This document shows positions 23,222-35,959 of a DNA stretch of 64,000 nucleotides, piece after piece. The stretch comes from Rallus limicola (Eukaryota; Chordata; Aves; Gruiformes; Rallidae), in NCBI GenBank assembly GCA_022605955.1, contig JAKCOZ010000081.1:248001-312000 (forward strand). The letters are read 5' to 3'. Both the position numbers and the translations under genes were made by a program. Positions within the stretch are counted from its first letter, which is position 1. Each line of letters opens with the position of its first letter. The notes under the pieces were generated by a model, which worked only from the letters and a program-made list of their open reading frames with translations, did not search any database and was not told the DNA's origin.

Positions 23222-24722
23222 ATTGGTGAACGGGGTTGGTGACTGCTGGGGAACTAAATAACTCTTGGAAGGATTAGAAGCCAGGGGCAACCCTCAAAGG
23301 GGAATAATTGAACAGCGGGGAAAATGGCCACTGAATGGAACTCTAAAGTATAATGCTAACTTACAATTAATGCTGGGTTTAAGAAGGGAAGGGAAACAGG
23401 ATGAGGCCTCACATGCAGGGATGTTCTTTGCCCTTAAAAGACATCTGGAATGGCAAAGGGATTGTGGGCCAGTTCCCCCTCAGGATCCTCTGGTTCTAGC
23501 CTTAGAACAGGAAGAGAGAAGATACAACCTGGGGAAGCTGACACGATGCTGTTCAGCTCGCGGTGTAGGGCAGCGATGCACAAAGACCAAAGGCAGCAGA
23601 CAGCGGACTTGGAGAGACCCGAGAATTTCATGCCCTCCTCCCTGCTCTAACCATACATAAAGATCAAATGGGAATGCAGAGGAAGAGGAGCAAGAAGGGG
23701 CTAAGGGATTTACCCCTATTACATCTAGGACCTGTAGCAAGATGGGCCCCATAATCCAGGCAGCCCTGGGGCAAGCAGGGGGCTCCAAGGGACCAACTCG
23801 GGTTAAAGTCCCTTTTCCTGTGAGTGATTTGGATGCATGGGAACAAGTGGGAACAGGGTATCGGGACGAGCCTTCAGGGGCTGCCAAGCGCTTCGACCTC
23901 GTTGTTAAGACCCAGGACCCTGAGTGGCAGGACAGAGATGCAATGACAGAGATGGAAAAGCAGTTGGGTTTGAAAACAGCCAAAACGCAGGTGCAAGCTC
24001 CAATTCCAGCGGGGACGCTGGGGGAACCGGCGGAACAATATATTCCCCAGACAGGTCCAGGATGGGACCCGAATGATAGTGGTGATTATCAACGGCTGGA
24101 GCAGTATCAGGCATGGGTGAAATCTGGTTTGGAAAACGCAACCCCCAAAGCAGTAAATCGGTCGGCTCCATGTGCTGTGAAACAAAATTACTCTGAGACT
24201 CCTACGGACGGAGCTCTCGGAAAGACTGAGGCTGGCAATGTGCAGACACACCACCCTGGAGCCCTCAGCAAAGGCCGGCAACAGTTGGTCTCACTGGTTT
24301 TGGGACAGTCGTCTGATGGTATCCACAAGAAGCTACAGAAGTTCAGGAAGCCAGAGACAGGACAGAGAAAAGGCAATTGAAGAAGCATGGAGAGTGTTCA
24401 GGAACAGGGAAAGCAGTGAGAAAAAATCAGAAAGGAGAAGAACCATCGCTCCTGTTGCAGCTTTGGAGCAATGCAGGTTACAAGAAGGGGGCTGTGGGGA
24501 CTGGATAGAGCCCAATGTGCCTGGGCTAAGAAAAAGGGGCACTGGGAAAGCCAATGTCCAGAAAAGTGCAAAGAAAAGGGGGCAGAGGAAGGAAGAAAGC
24601 TGGACAAAAGGACCCTCCTCAAAAACACCCCACGGGACACAAGGGCAAAAGAACAGGAGCTACGGACTCAGCCGGCAGTTTCACATCGAGCTTCACTGTC
24701 TCTGGGCTCAGCAGTGGGGTTT
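23222..24722 (+). mobile_element. Gammaretrovirus-like gag remnant (spacer copy 2)
   Basis: Near-exact copy of 7600-9100, offset by 15622, with the same internal stop, the same frameshifts and the same missing Cys in the zinc knuckle (24516-24557). The damage therefore predates the duplication of the higher-order unit. Confidence 0.7.
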
Positions 24723-24900
24723 TTAAGGACTTGGGATTGTGCCCAGGAGCTGTTAAGAGTTGCTCTTTGTGCATCTCACTGCACCAAAACCCATGTGCAG
24801 TGTGTGGAGCAGCAGGGCAGTGTGAAATGGGTATGTTCAGGTACCAACAGGGCTCAGCCATCCATTGGCAAGGTGCCAAACGGCCAGCCATAGCTCTGTG

Positions 24901-25982
24901 GTGGTTTAGCCCTGTCTGGAGGCCAGGCACCCACCAAAGTCCATCACTCCCCTTTGTAGTTAGACTGGGGAGAAAATATATACTGAGAGCATTAGGAGTC
25001 AGTGTAAGGACAGGGAAAGATCATCCTGTCATCCACGACAGGGACAAAACAGACTCAAGCACCTTCCCCCCCACCCCTCCATTCTAAGCAGACTTCCCTT
25101 TAGTCGTGTTTTTGCTCCCTTCTTCCCTCCCATCCTGGCACAGGGGGGCAGGGACTGGGGAAATGGGGGGTTTGGTCAGTTTCTCCTGAGTTGTCCTTCT
25201 TAGCCAGGGCGGGGAGGGGGCCATTCCTCACCCCCTGCCCCTGATGCACCCTGGGGTCCCACCCACAGCAGACAGTCCTCATAAACTTCTCCAAATGTGA
25301 GCCATTTCCCATGGGGCTTCAGCTCTTCCCCAGCTGCCCCAGCCTGGGTCCCAGCTCTGAGGCAGTCATCAATCCAGTGTCTCTCAGTCCCTCAGGCCCA
25401 GCCTGCTCCTCCATGACCTGCTCCGGCAGGGGTGTCTCTTGCTCACCCCTGTGTCTCTGTCTCTCTCCATGGGTTCAAGTGCTGGCAGGGGCTGGCTCCA
25501 ATGTGGGTCACAGCATCTCCCGTGTGTCTCCCCCTGCTCCATCCAGCGTGGGGCCTCTCCACGGGCTGCAGGTGGGGTCTGGGCCTTGTCCCTGTGCTGT
25601 GGGGGGACCCTTGCTCCCCGTGGGTTTCTCCAGGGGCTCAGGGGCATTTTTCTCTCTGGTACCTGGAGCGCCTCCGCCCCTTCCTCCCCGGCCTTAGTGT
25701 CTGCACAGCTCGTTAAATCTTCTCTCTCCCTTCTCTGGGGCAAAATGAAGCTGCTGGTGGGTTCTTTTCTTCTGGACGTGATTCCCAGAGGTGCTGTGAC
25801 CATTGCTGATGGGCTCGGCCTTGGTCAGCAGCAACTCTGGCCTTGAATTGGCCGATGTTTAGTCTTCGGGGCCTGCAGAGAGCTTCTGGCTGCTCCTGAC
25901 GGCAGCCATTTTCTGCAGCCCCTGGTCTCCCCCAGCACCCAGCTACGCAGAACTGCGACACTGCCTAAGAAAAACCCAAAAC
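24901..25982. repeat. Dispersed-repeat-like segment (spacer copy 2)
   Basis: Copy of 9279-10360, again opening with the TGTGGTGGTTTAGCCC sequence. Confidence 0.35.
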
Positions 25983-27369
25983 AATGAGATTCACAAAAAA
26001 TATCTCAGCAGCTAGCAGCAGTACAAGCACGGGATGATGATTTTGAAACTTGAGGACAGCAGTGGAGACCAAAGGGTGCACACCTGCTCATGTTACACCT
26101 CGAGTTACCTGGAGGTAAATACTGTCGTCAAAGCAAACTCCCATTCTGTTACCTTTAGTCACTCTTTTCTGTGGCAATATTGCAGACAGTTAACCATCGT
26201 TTGACTAGATTCACTCTCTGTTTAGGACCCATCAACCTCTGCTGTTTGTAAGGGTGAACACAAAGCCATGGGAGTGCAGAGTTTGACTCCTGCGTCAGAC
26301 ACTGAATAGCAGCTTTGCTGCAGGGAGAGGTGATTAGCCATGAACCAGAGTCTCTTTGGAAGAAGGCTGTATGAAAAGCCGTGATCTCAAAAGAGGAGGT
26401 CAGCTCAGTCTTAGACCACAAACAGGACAAGCCTGGTACACATTTTCCCGGTGTTTGATGTGCCCAAGCTGAAAGGACGCTAGATCCTAGTGACAATACC
26501 CTAAGCGTCCTCCTGTTGATCTGTTTATCAAGAACCTTACCAGCATTCAAATGCTAACAGAGCACTGTGCTCACAGATCTTTTCTCCTTGTGTTTTGTTG
26601 TCATGATAAAAAGCCCTTATGTGCCTTCCAGAGCTGTCCACAGAAGTATTATCAGCTCCAAAGCTGTGGTGGATAACTGAAAAGTCACCGCCTGGCTTTT
26701 AAGAAGAATTGCTACACAGCAGTCTCTTCAGACTTGGGCAGGAAAAAAGCCCCACTTAAAACCAAAACCTCCAAACAAAAATCAACAACAAAAACTAAAG
26801 GAACACCCCTCCACCCACCGCTTTGTTTTCTTGAATAAATGGCAATGGACCGACTGTTTACGTAGACTTGTGGTCTGATTCTCCCCTGCTACACTGCAAA
26901 TTGAGATAGGCACTGCTTTCCTCTTGTCCAATCCCTGGTCCTTCCCTGTTCTCATAAGAACTCTAAGCATTATTATCTTGGCCTGCTACAGAAGCACAGG
27001 ATACATTTTTGTAATCCTCACACTATAAGCTGGTCAAAAACCTACTCACATCACACTTTAGTGTTACCAGATGTTTTTTCTAGTAACATAGTGGCAGAAA
27101 GTCCACCAAGTAACTCGTACATACACTACTTCATGGCTTTCACCCTCCCCTGCTTCCCTCTGATCTACCTTAGAAACTTCTCGCTTGTCCCATGTTCAGC
27201 TGGATGCATTTCACATTCCTCCTCCTGATGTAAAGCAATTTCATTTGTAAATTCTGTATAGTGTAAGCTATGTCTTGTGACCCAGCATGACTCTGCCTGG
27301 GACTGGGCTGGCCTGGGGAGGTGTTGTTGGGCAGCTTCTGTTTTAGTGACTCTCACTAACCTCCCACAG
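25983..27369. other. Spacer sequence, nothing recognised (copy 2)
   Basis: Copy of 10361-11747. No supported gene, RNA or mobile element is seen. Confidence 0.5.
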
Positions 27370-27492
27370 GTTCTGCTGTCCGATCAATGTAGCAAACCTT
27401 GTTGTGAGATGGATCTTCCAAAAGTCTCTGTTATGTGTCATTTCATCCTGATGAACCCTCCCAGAGAAGTCAGGGATGCTATTCCACACTAT
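27370..27492 (+). other. Candidate plus-strand exon of unknown gene (copy 2)
   Basis: Copy of 11748-11870 with the same acceptor, donor and 41-codon open frame. Conservation between the copies only reflects the recent duplication and is not evidence of function. Confidence 0.3.
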
Positions 27493-27576
27493 GTAAGGAA
27501 CTTACATCTGTGCTGGAGCTTCCATACTTTTCCTGCACTGCTTTCCTCCACCAAGGAGATGTTATGACACTGTTGT

Positions 27577-27680
27577 ATTGAGGGACATGGTTTAGTGGGA
27601 GCTAGTAGTAATAGGTGAATGGTTGGACTGGATGATCTTTTAGGTCTTTTCCAACCTTGATAATTCTGTGATTCTGTGAA
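27577..27680 (+). mobile_element. CR1 LINE 3' end (spacer copy 2)
   Basis: Copy of 11955-12058 with the same ATTCTGTG terminal repeats. Confidence 0.9.
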
Positions 27681-28336
27681 TCACCCAGGAATGCTGTGGC
27701 ACCTTCCCAAGCACTCTGGCTGGTGTCCCAGAGGTGCCAGGGCAGGGAGAGCTCCATGACACGTGTTGGCAAGGTGCACACTTCAGGGCAAGGCCACTCA
27801 TGACTCTTCTCAAGGGCTGTCTTATTTCTGACAGCCAAAGGACACTATTGGAGAGCACTCCAGAAAGCTGCTCACCTTCCAGCCCCAAATGTCACTCTTT
27901 TCCTTAATCACCAAAGGGCTGATAGGAATCATTACAAGCTTTCTTTGTCTAGCATCACCATCTTGTATCTCCTTCATGTTTCTGGCAGCAGGGATTCTCA
28001 GACCTAAGTCTTCACCCTCCCGAAGGACGTTTCTCCTAGGAACCTTTTCCCAAGACATGAGCCAACATGTCCCTCAAGGACTGATGCTTTTCACTACAAG
28101 GTGTCTGGTTTCCACCCCAATTTCTCCAGAAACCTGCAAGTCCCTGCTGCTTGCATGCTTACCTGCACCTCAGTGGTGATGATCCAGGACTCGTACGCAG
28201 AGTAGAGTGCAGACACCGGTCGCATTCCACCAAGGGTGCCTGTCCAGAGCAGAGCTCTGCACTCGCAGAGTTTCAAACCTTCCCCGCTGCAGAAAGCGTG
28301 GTGCAGACACTGCACTCAGGCTTCAACTGGGTGGAA
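27681..28336. other. Spacer end with minus-strand exon-like pieces (copy 2)
   Basis: Copy of 12059-12714. The exon-like segments lie at 27876-27981 and end at 28163. Confidence 0.3.
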
Positions 28337-28341
28337 ATGAT

Positions 28342-31014
28342 TTACTCAGTAACTGAGTTGCCCCGCACAGAAGTCCCATCCTCTGTGTCACTGACAGGAT
28401 CTCCAGCGCTGCTGTCTTCATCACTGTCCGAGGACACAGAAGGCAGTCCTGATGAGGTGTCACATTCAGATGGGGACTGTGACCTAGGCTGAGAGAGTAA
28501 ATGAAAAGGACCACCAGTTAATTACAGATGCCCTTAATGTGGCCCTAAATTGCATTTCCCTGGCCCTTCATTGTTTCCAAGCTTGGCTGTGGATACAATC
28601 AATGGCAGCTGCAATTATACGGGAAGGTGAGGAAGACACCTGACCTACCGACATTTGCAAAGTAATGTGGGCTAAACACTGATCCACATCACCGCTGTCT
28701 CCGTGGCTGTCCGAGGACACAGAAGGCAGTCCTGATGGGGTGTCACATGCAGATGGGGACGGTGACCTAGGTGGAGAGAGTTTAGCTTCTCCACTCCTTC
28801 CACATGGCTCCAAATTGTCCTCGTGCTCTGAAAGAAAAGACCCAGACTGTGAGACAGGAAACAGAACTCACACCACAACCATCCTGGCTGTTCAGGCAGA
28901 CTGGCTTCAGTCGTCTCTCTTCGCCTTCGCAAAGCAGAGGCTTCAGTGTTAAAAACAAAGCCATTTAACACACTGTGCTGTGGGGACTACGAGTAAGAGC
29001 CCCCCTCCTTCTGCTGCCCAGGCACGGGCACCACCACATTGCTCATATGTCAGGTGTCCGAGAAGAGGATGCTCCAGGCAAAGCTGGAGGCCCAAAAGCC
29101 CAAACCTGCCCCAGGATCACCCTGCTTGACTATTTGGCATACTGTACCATTTTGGCTGGAGTCTTCCTCACGATCTTCATGCTCTCCACCAGAGAGGCTT
29201 TTCCCCTCTTCTTCATCAACAGTTTGTTCTTTGATGATGACCTCTTCCTCAAATACTACTTCTTTATAGATGACATCTTTCTTGGCAATTTCTTCAACCA
29301 TTTCTTTGTCTAAGCTTTCTTCCTGAACGGTTTCTTTGACAACTTCTTTGTCGATAATTTCTTTGACTTTTGTATCAACAGTTTCTTCTCTGTCGTCAAT
29401 TTTGTCCTCGCCTTCTCCATCATTACCTTCCTTCTCTTCTCCGTTGTCACCTTCTTCATCGCTGTCATCTTTGCCATCACCTTTTTCTTCTCTGTACTCC
29501 TGGCCTGTCTCCATGTTTTCCTCAGGAGCTCCTGTACTCTCTCCATTCCCTCCTGAGTCCACATGCTTCTCCTTGCGGTCCTCTTTCCTCACTGTGCGAG
29601 GGGATGGCTTTTTGTCCAAATCCATAGAAATAATGCACCTATAAAAGCCCGAGGAGGACGGGAAAGTGTCACGTTGTGTTGTCTCTGCACGATGGTAGGA
29701 CAGCCAGCACACAGAGCTAGTCAGCATTTGTCTCCATACCTGTAGCAAGGAGATGCTCCTTCCACCTTAAGGAACGCGAAGGATCCACTTCTGCCTCCCA
29801 CCCTGCAGGGCTTCCTATGCCTGTACTCGCAGCACGTGCTCAACCGATCCACATAAATCCCGTTGAGGAAGAAGGTCAGGCTGAATGGGAAACCACGGTG
29901 CCTCTTGGAGATGAACTGAAAGCTTTCTGAAATGGCAGAGGAAAGGGTTCACAGAAACGGGTTATGCTTTGCTGTCAGCCTCTTGCCATCATCACATCCC
30001 ATGCCCACCAAAGCAGCCAGCCCTCTGAGGTCAGGTACTTTGGCTCTCGGCTCTATTAATCGGATGGAAAAAGTCCAGCTCCTCCTCACACCACAGCATT
30101 GGCACCTTCCAACCCTGCACTACCAAGCTGGACACGCCTGTGACAAGCCACTCCATCCTCAGTTGGCTGCTCACACTGCAGCGGAACAGAACCCGAAGCC
30201 TCATGGCCCAGCAAGGTGCCTTCTGCCACCTCCCCTCCCAGAGTGTGCATTGCGCAGGAAGCTTGGGATCCCTGGAGTGTGCCTGCGTTGATGGGGCCAT
30301 GCAGCAGCCAGCCAGAGCTCCCCCAGTGTAGTGCAGGTGTTCCTCAGTGGGTGCCTCCTCACAGAGTGCACCCAGGCTCCCAATGGGGACAGTGGCCATG
30401 CCAGGGGCTCTGGGCCCACGCTCGGACTCATGACCACATTTTAGCCAGTTGCCTGGACCAGCAGTAACAATTTGAGGCCTGACCCTTACCTCCTTCCAAC
30501 AGGTTGCCTTTGTAGACACAAAGGTTCTGTCCTCCACAGTGCTGCTGGTAGACTGTGATTTCATCTCTGTCATGAGCAGCACTGCGAGATAAACGGACAC
30601 GCTTCCCTAGGAAGACCATGGTGACACGTGCGGTGCTGCAGAGCAGGGACTGGGGAGACACTCTGGCATCCTGAGGCAGGAGAGACACAAAAAGCACATT
30701 CATTCACCTGTCTTTCAGAAATACCATGAACCTGCACTCACACTACGTACAGGCACCTTTCAGCATCAGGCCCTTACCCTTCTCGGAGGTTCCTCGGAGC
30801 CCTTTGGTACGGTGAGGGAGCGAAATCGTCTCCTTCGGTACACGCCATTTCTCGCTGCCCCAGCACAGCAGCGGCACTGTGAGTTGCCCCCCACAGAAGT
30901 CCCATCCTCTGTGTCACTGACAGCATCTCCAGCGCTGCTGTCTTCATCACTGTCCGAGGACACAGAAGGCAGTCCTGATGAGGTGTCACATTCAGATGGG
31001 GACCGTGACCTAGG
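28342..31014 (-). CDS. ERICH3: ERICH3-like 3' block, copy 3 (six exons, stop codon)
   Basis: Exons are E/A 30778-31014, B1 30490-30670, B2 29740-29926, C 29106-29638, D 28649-28827 and E 28342-28488, with the stop at 28342-28344. It is open for 487 codons like copies 1 and 2. Its E/A exon has SVSSDSDED where the other two read SVCSDSDED, and its D has SPSPSACDT. It is therefore a mosaic of variants found elsewhere in the array. It is the natural 3' end of a transcript that would enter from the 4.78-kb modules, but the out-of-frame modules between 31 and 46.5 kb would stop translation first. Confidence 0.8.
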
Positions 31015-31174
31015 CTGAGAGAGTAAATGAAAAGGACCACCAGTTAATTACAGATGCCCTTAATGTGGCCCTAAATTGCATTTCCCTGGCCCTTCATTGT
31101 TTCCAAGCTTGGCTGTGGATACAATCAATGGCAGCTGCAATTATACGGGAAGGTGAGGAAGACACCTGACCTAC

Positions 31175-32452
31175 CGACATTTGCAAAGTAATGTGGGCTA
31201 AACACTGATCCACATCACCGCTGTCTCCGTGGCTGTCCGAGGACACAGAAGGCAGTCCTGATGGGGTGTCACATTCAGATGGGGACGGTGACCTAGGTGG
31301 AGAGAGTTTAGCTTCTCCACTCCTTCCACATGGCTCCAAATTGTCCTCGTGCTCTGAAAGAAAAGACCCAGACTGTGAGACAGGAAACAGAACTCACACC
31401 ACAACCATCCTGGCTGTTCAGGCAGACTGGCTTCAGTCGTCTCTCTTCGCCTTCGCAAAGCAGAGGCTTCAGTGTTAAAAACAAAGCCATTTAACACACT
31501 GTGCTGTGGGGACTACGAGTAAGAGCCCCCCTCCTTCTGCTGCCCAGGCACGGGCACCACCACATTGCTCATATGTCAGGTGTCCGAGAAGAGGATGCTC
31601 CAGGCAAAGCTGGAGGCCCACGAGCCCAAACCTGCCCCAGGATCACCCTGCTTGACTATTTGGCATACTGTACCATTTTGGCTGGAGTCTTCCTCACGAT
31701 CTTCATGCTCTCCACCAGAGAGGCTTTTCCCCTCTTCTTCATCAACAGTTTGTTCTTTGATGATGACCTCTTCCTCAAATACTACTTCTTTATAGATGAC
31801 ATCTTTCTTGGCAATTTCTTCAACCATTTCTTTGTCTAAGCTTTCTTCCTGAACGGTTTCTTTGACAACTTCTTTGTCGATAATTTCTTTGACTTTTGTA
31901 TCAACAGTTTCTTCTCTGTCGTCAATTTTGTCCTCGCCTTCTCCATCATTAACTTCCTTCTCTTCTCCGTTGTCACCTTCTTCATCGCTCCACAGTGCTG
32001 CTGGTAGACTGTGATTTCATCTCTGTCATGAGCAGCACTGCGAGATAAACGGACACGCTTCCCTAGGAAGACCATGGTGACACGTGCGGTGCTGCAGAGC
32101 AGGGACTGGGGAGACACTCTGGCATCCTGAGGCAGGAGACACACAAAAAGCACATTCATTCACCTGTCTTTCAGAAATACCATGAACCTGCACTCACACT
32201 ACGTACAGGCACCTTTCAGCATCAGGCCCTTACCCTTCTCGGAGGTTCCTCGGAGCCCTTTGGTACGGTGAGGGAGCGAAATCGTCTCCTTCGGTACACG
32301 CCCTTTCTCGCTGCCCCAGCGTGTTCATCTCTCTTTTCCAGGGGTGGATGTGGCACTGGTATTCTGGGTTTCTTCATGGTGGGACGGTGACAGTAGGATA
32401 CATCAGCCACAGCTCCCATGGAGATCCTACAGCATAAGCCTTTGCGTTCCTC
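31175..32452 (-). pseudogene. ERICH3-like module with unfused A, out-of-frame fusion
   Basis: Exons are A 32234-32452, B1-C 31632-32126 and D 31175-31353. It links the two array classes: downstream it meets the E/A exon of copy 3 across a 160-bp intron, and upstream it begins the 4.78-kb organisation. The B1-C exon keeps the out-of-frame CACAG junction, and the basic tail stops at 31836. Confidence 0.72.
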
Positions 32453-32720
32453 CTGCAGAAATGGTTTAACCAGGTCAAACAGGCTCTGCAAAAATAGCTC
32501 CTGAGCATAGGAAATGCACCAGGGTCTGCCTGTGCTTTACACTGAGAAACACTGTGGAATAATTACTGGAGGTGACTTAAAAATTAAAATTCATGTTCAC
32601 ACTGTAAGCAAGGGTTCAGCATTCAGAAAACTCCTGGGGTGCCAGAATGTTTCTCCAGACGTTCTCTAGGCAATCTCGGAGGCTGGCAACATCCGGGGAG
32701 CTTGATGCACCGACCCTGAG

Positions 32721-33559
32721 AGAACAGTCCAGGCAGGAGGCACTGTGTCGAGGCTCTGAGATCTACAGGCACCTCTGTATGACAGTACTGCCATGCTGCA
32801 TTGTTTCTGCCCGAGGTGAGAAGTAAAGCAGAAACCAGCTAGCCATTCATCATTTTCCTGGCAGGATCGTGTTCTTCAGGTCAACTGTTGCTCATTAGAA
32901 TATCATTAGAATACAAAACCACACCTCCATCTACAAGCTACCTGCCTGTAAGGTTGCAACCACTACCCCTCATGGAGCACAGGCTCTGAATTTCTGTTAG
33001 CCTGTACCTTTAACACGATGCCAGGAAAATGTACAGCAAACCCAACAAAGACAGGCATGACTAGAGTCACTCAAGCTCCACCTGACAGTGAAAAACAGGA
33101 TAAAAGTAGCCCCAAAACAGAGGCACGTTAGGGAAGAAACTATCATGAGCCATCGCTGACTTCTGGGACCTATCGACAGAATGAGCCTCTCTCCCCACCC
33201 CAGGGCACCTTGGGTGAGATGTTCTTTTAGCTACTGCAAAAAAGTGACTGTGCCCCTTCCCCGACTGGGAGGGAGTGGGCTCCAATTTATCAGAAAGATC
33301 AACAGGAAGCAGCAAGCATGCGTTCAGCAGTGTCAAGCTGCTCAAAAGCGTAGAGTGAAAATAATACAAGTGTCATTTGTGTGGTGCTGGGAGCCTGCTG
33401 GCCTTGTGCTCAACAAGCAGCTAAGGAAGCTGCTGCTCTGCAATTGGGAAATGAGGTGCTGAAGTCACCTTTGAGAGGGAGGCCTGAGAAAAGCTATGAA
33501 TCTGAGGAGGTAAGCTCATGAGTGAAAATAGTCATCTGAAACAACTGTTAGGAGAGGGT
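32721..33559. other. Leader of the 4.78-kb intron insert, unassigned
   Basis: It starts at the divergence from the spacer class, with ACAGTCCAGGCAGG. Open frames on both strands are short and carry no motif that I recognise. It lies directly upstream of the gag remnant, so it may be the element's 5' region, but no LTR was identified. It recurs in every 4.78-kb unit. Confidence 0.4.
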
Positions 33560-35365
33560 AAATCTCCTGTTAGATAAAATGCAACCTTCTGCTCCAGTCA
33601 GGCAGATTCACAGGTTCGTGTGTAGCATCAACCCTGAAACTTGGAATGGAGATATCTGGTCTGACAGTGATAATGCTGAGATCAAAGGAACCCCTGATGC
33701 TGAACCTCAACCAATTCCCATTCGACCCCTGCTGAAAGTTAACCCTGCTGTTGGCAGTGATGACGAGATTCACAGCACCATCGGTACAATTCCATGCTCA
33801 CTGGAGAGCTGGCAAAGATACAGGACAAATTCTCCAGGTGGTCAGGGCAGTCGGGAGTTGACTGTGTGTGGTGAGTTTCTCTTGCAGGGGCAGACAGGAT
33901 TATGTTCAGTGAGGAGGAAGATGGAGGCTACAGGGGACCAGGAGTATTCCTAACCACCACGCCAGGAGATCACGATTATTCCTTGACTGCACAAGCTACA
34001 CACTGAGCAGGTGTCATAAATACACAGGAGAGAGAGGGGCTGCTGGAGATTCAAGCCACAGGCTACTCCCATCTGGCAGAGGCAGTACAAAAGGCAGCCT
34101 GCATACAGGCGCTGTATGAGAGAGATGTAAGGAAATCCCTGATGTTAGCTCCCATTGACCCAGCACCACTAACCCCTCTTATTCGTGGTCTTTCTGAACA
34201 TCTTCACAAGTTTGTAGAAAATACTCAAGACTGCATTCAAACTGCTCATGAAAAAGCCAGTCATAATTGTAGACAAAGCCAGCACAGCCCTATACCCACC
34301 TGGAACATCTCTGTACGATGTTCACCGTATCGTTTTACGATAGATAAATACGGACACCGAATAGGCTGGGTCAGTTCACCCAGGGGAAAATCTCTGGGCC
34401 TCGCCCAGCGACTCGGCCAGGTCTCTACCCAAAGCCCTGAACCCGGTGGGACACTTGGACCTAACAAGGCATGCAGTGAGTCCTGGCACAAAGCCCTGAA
34501 TCTGGGTGTACCTCGACAATTCCTGCATGGGGCCTCTACAGAGGACCTCTGCTCCTGAGTCTAATCTCTGAATAAAAGCTGTAACTCAGCAGAGGGAAAC
34601 TCTGTAGCTCCTAAGATCCAAATCCAGCAAGAAAGTGCTCCTTCTGCACCAGAGCAGAATCTAACTGAAACGGGACCCCAGCACAGCAGACAGCAAAATA
34701 TTTCTGTCCCCAGAGAGGGTAGCGTGCCACCCTGCCTGGCGGCTACTGGAAATTCAGTGGTGCTCTGATAAAAGCCACTGCATTTCCAGGAGCACTCTTG
34801 CCATTCCCACTGGGCCCCGAAAAATAGCGGTAGATTTTCTCATTGTTACAGGGGCCTGCCTAAATGTCAATAATCACTACAGAAACAGTACAGACCCTCA
34901 GCATAAAACCGGGGTGATGCAAGGTTAAGACCACCAGAATTGAGGAAATAGCAAAAAATGCCCCACTGCAGAAGTAACTCTCTGGCTTCCCGGAGAGCAG
35001 AGATTAACCAGAGAAGAAGTATTGGGTGGTGCCACAAACATTTTAGGATATGGAAAAAAAAAGGAATCAGGCACAATGAAACTCAGACTGTCAGAAACAT
35101 CTGGACTCTTACCCCCTCCACAGTCACTAATGTTCAGCAACATCCATTGCCAGCAATTGCTGTTGCCAGGACTGAGGGAGTGGTAACAGCATTGGAAACA
35201 GGGATGTAATTAAAAGAACTTCCTCGCTTTACCATTCACCGGTATGGCCAGCAAAGAAACCTACCAGGCAGTGGGGTTTTACAGTTGCCTTTCAACAAGT
35301 AAGCGTTGACACTGTGCCTTTGACTGCCACAGTTCCAAACACTGCTCAGAAAGGCACATTAATAC
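33560..35365 (+). mobile_element. Endogenous retrovirus gag-protease remnant, copy 1
   Basis: A gag-like open segment at 33579-33953 is followed, in other frames and after stops, by a capsid-like segment ending at 34142-34558 (APIDPAPLTPLIRGL). Further on, a frame around 34833-34868 reads AVDFLIVTGACLNV, which is the retroviral aspartic protease site with Val in place of the catalytic Asp (codon at 34845-34847). Several stops follow, and the remnant ends where the CR1 fragment begins. No intact gene remains. It lies antisense to the ERICH3-like exons, within their intron. Its lineage is not assigned and it is distinct from the gag remnant at 7600-9100. Confidence 0.65.
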
Positions 35366-35565
35366 AGGGCGCTGCCTGCTCATGTGAAGTTCCTCCTCCA
35401 CCAGAACCCCCAGGTCCTTCTCAGCAGGGCTGCTCTCCAGCAGCTCTTCTCCCAGCCTGTATCTATGCCTGGGATTCCTCCAGCCCCAGTGCAAGACCTG
35501 ACACTTTGCAGTGTTGAACCTCATTAGGTTTCCCCTGGCCCACCTTTCCAGCCTGTCATTCCTGA
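35366..35565 (-). mobile_element. CR1 LINE coding fragment, copy 1
   Basis: Minus-strand translation gives [20 protein letters not shown] and [20 protein letters not shown], the conserved C-terminal part of the CR1 reverse transcriptase ORF. Both ends are truncated and the fragment abuts the retroviral remnant. The edges are approximate. Confidence 0.85.
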
Positions 35566-35810
35566 GAACATCATGTGTAGGATGGTCAGCATGGCTGCAC
35601 AGAAGGACTCTCATTTCTCAGAAATCACCAGAAAAGTGACAGGGGTTTTTAAGGAACAGGAATAGCAGTTTAAACAGCGTAGCTGTCAATAAATTAGCTG
35701 CAGTAACCAGTGACCTAAACTGATTGAAACTTCAATCTTCTCTTCCAATGCTGGCATTTAAACACATATCACATCTATAACAGCATATGTTATCCCCATG
35801 GGGAGAAGTA
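35566..35810. other. Unassigned intron sequence
   Basis: This is the stretch between the CR1 fragment and the D-E intron remnant. The join to ERICH3-like intron occurs at GGGGAGAAG followed by TAAATGAAAAGG, just beside where the exon E acceptor would have been. No feature is recognised. Confidence 0.45.
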
Positions 35811-35959
35811 AATGAAAAGGACCACCAGTTAATTACAGATGCACTTAGTGTGGCCCTAAATTGCGTTTCCCTGGCCCTTCATTGTTTCCAAGCTTGGCTG
35901 TGGATACAATCAATGGCAGCTGCAATTACACGGGAAGGTGAGCAAGACACCTGACCTAC

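Larger units (their letters stand above)
12715..28336. repeat. Higher-order repeat unit 2 (15.6 kb)
   Basis: It has the same order as unit 1, but with four 1456-bp modules instead of two, which accounts for all but 4 bp of the length difference (15622 against 12714 bp). A 4-bp loss near 22561 accounts for the rest. Comparing spacers by eye shows only scattered single-base differences, for example at the positions matching 7135, 9126 and 11563. The duplication is therefore recent or the copies are being homogenised. Confidence 0.9.

Noticed and set aside
33181..33462. 93-codon plus-strand frame repeated in each 4.78-kb unit
   Set aside because: It lies in the unassigned leader of the insert, shows no motif, and its conservation reflects recent duplication only.
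34142..34558. Intact viral gene from the 138-codon frame
   Set aside because: It is one piece of a gag remnant broken by stops and frameshifts on both sides, with an altered protease site downstream.
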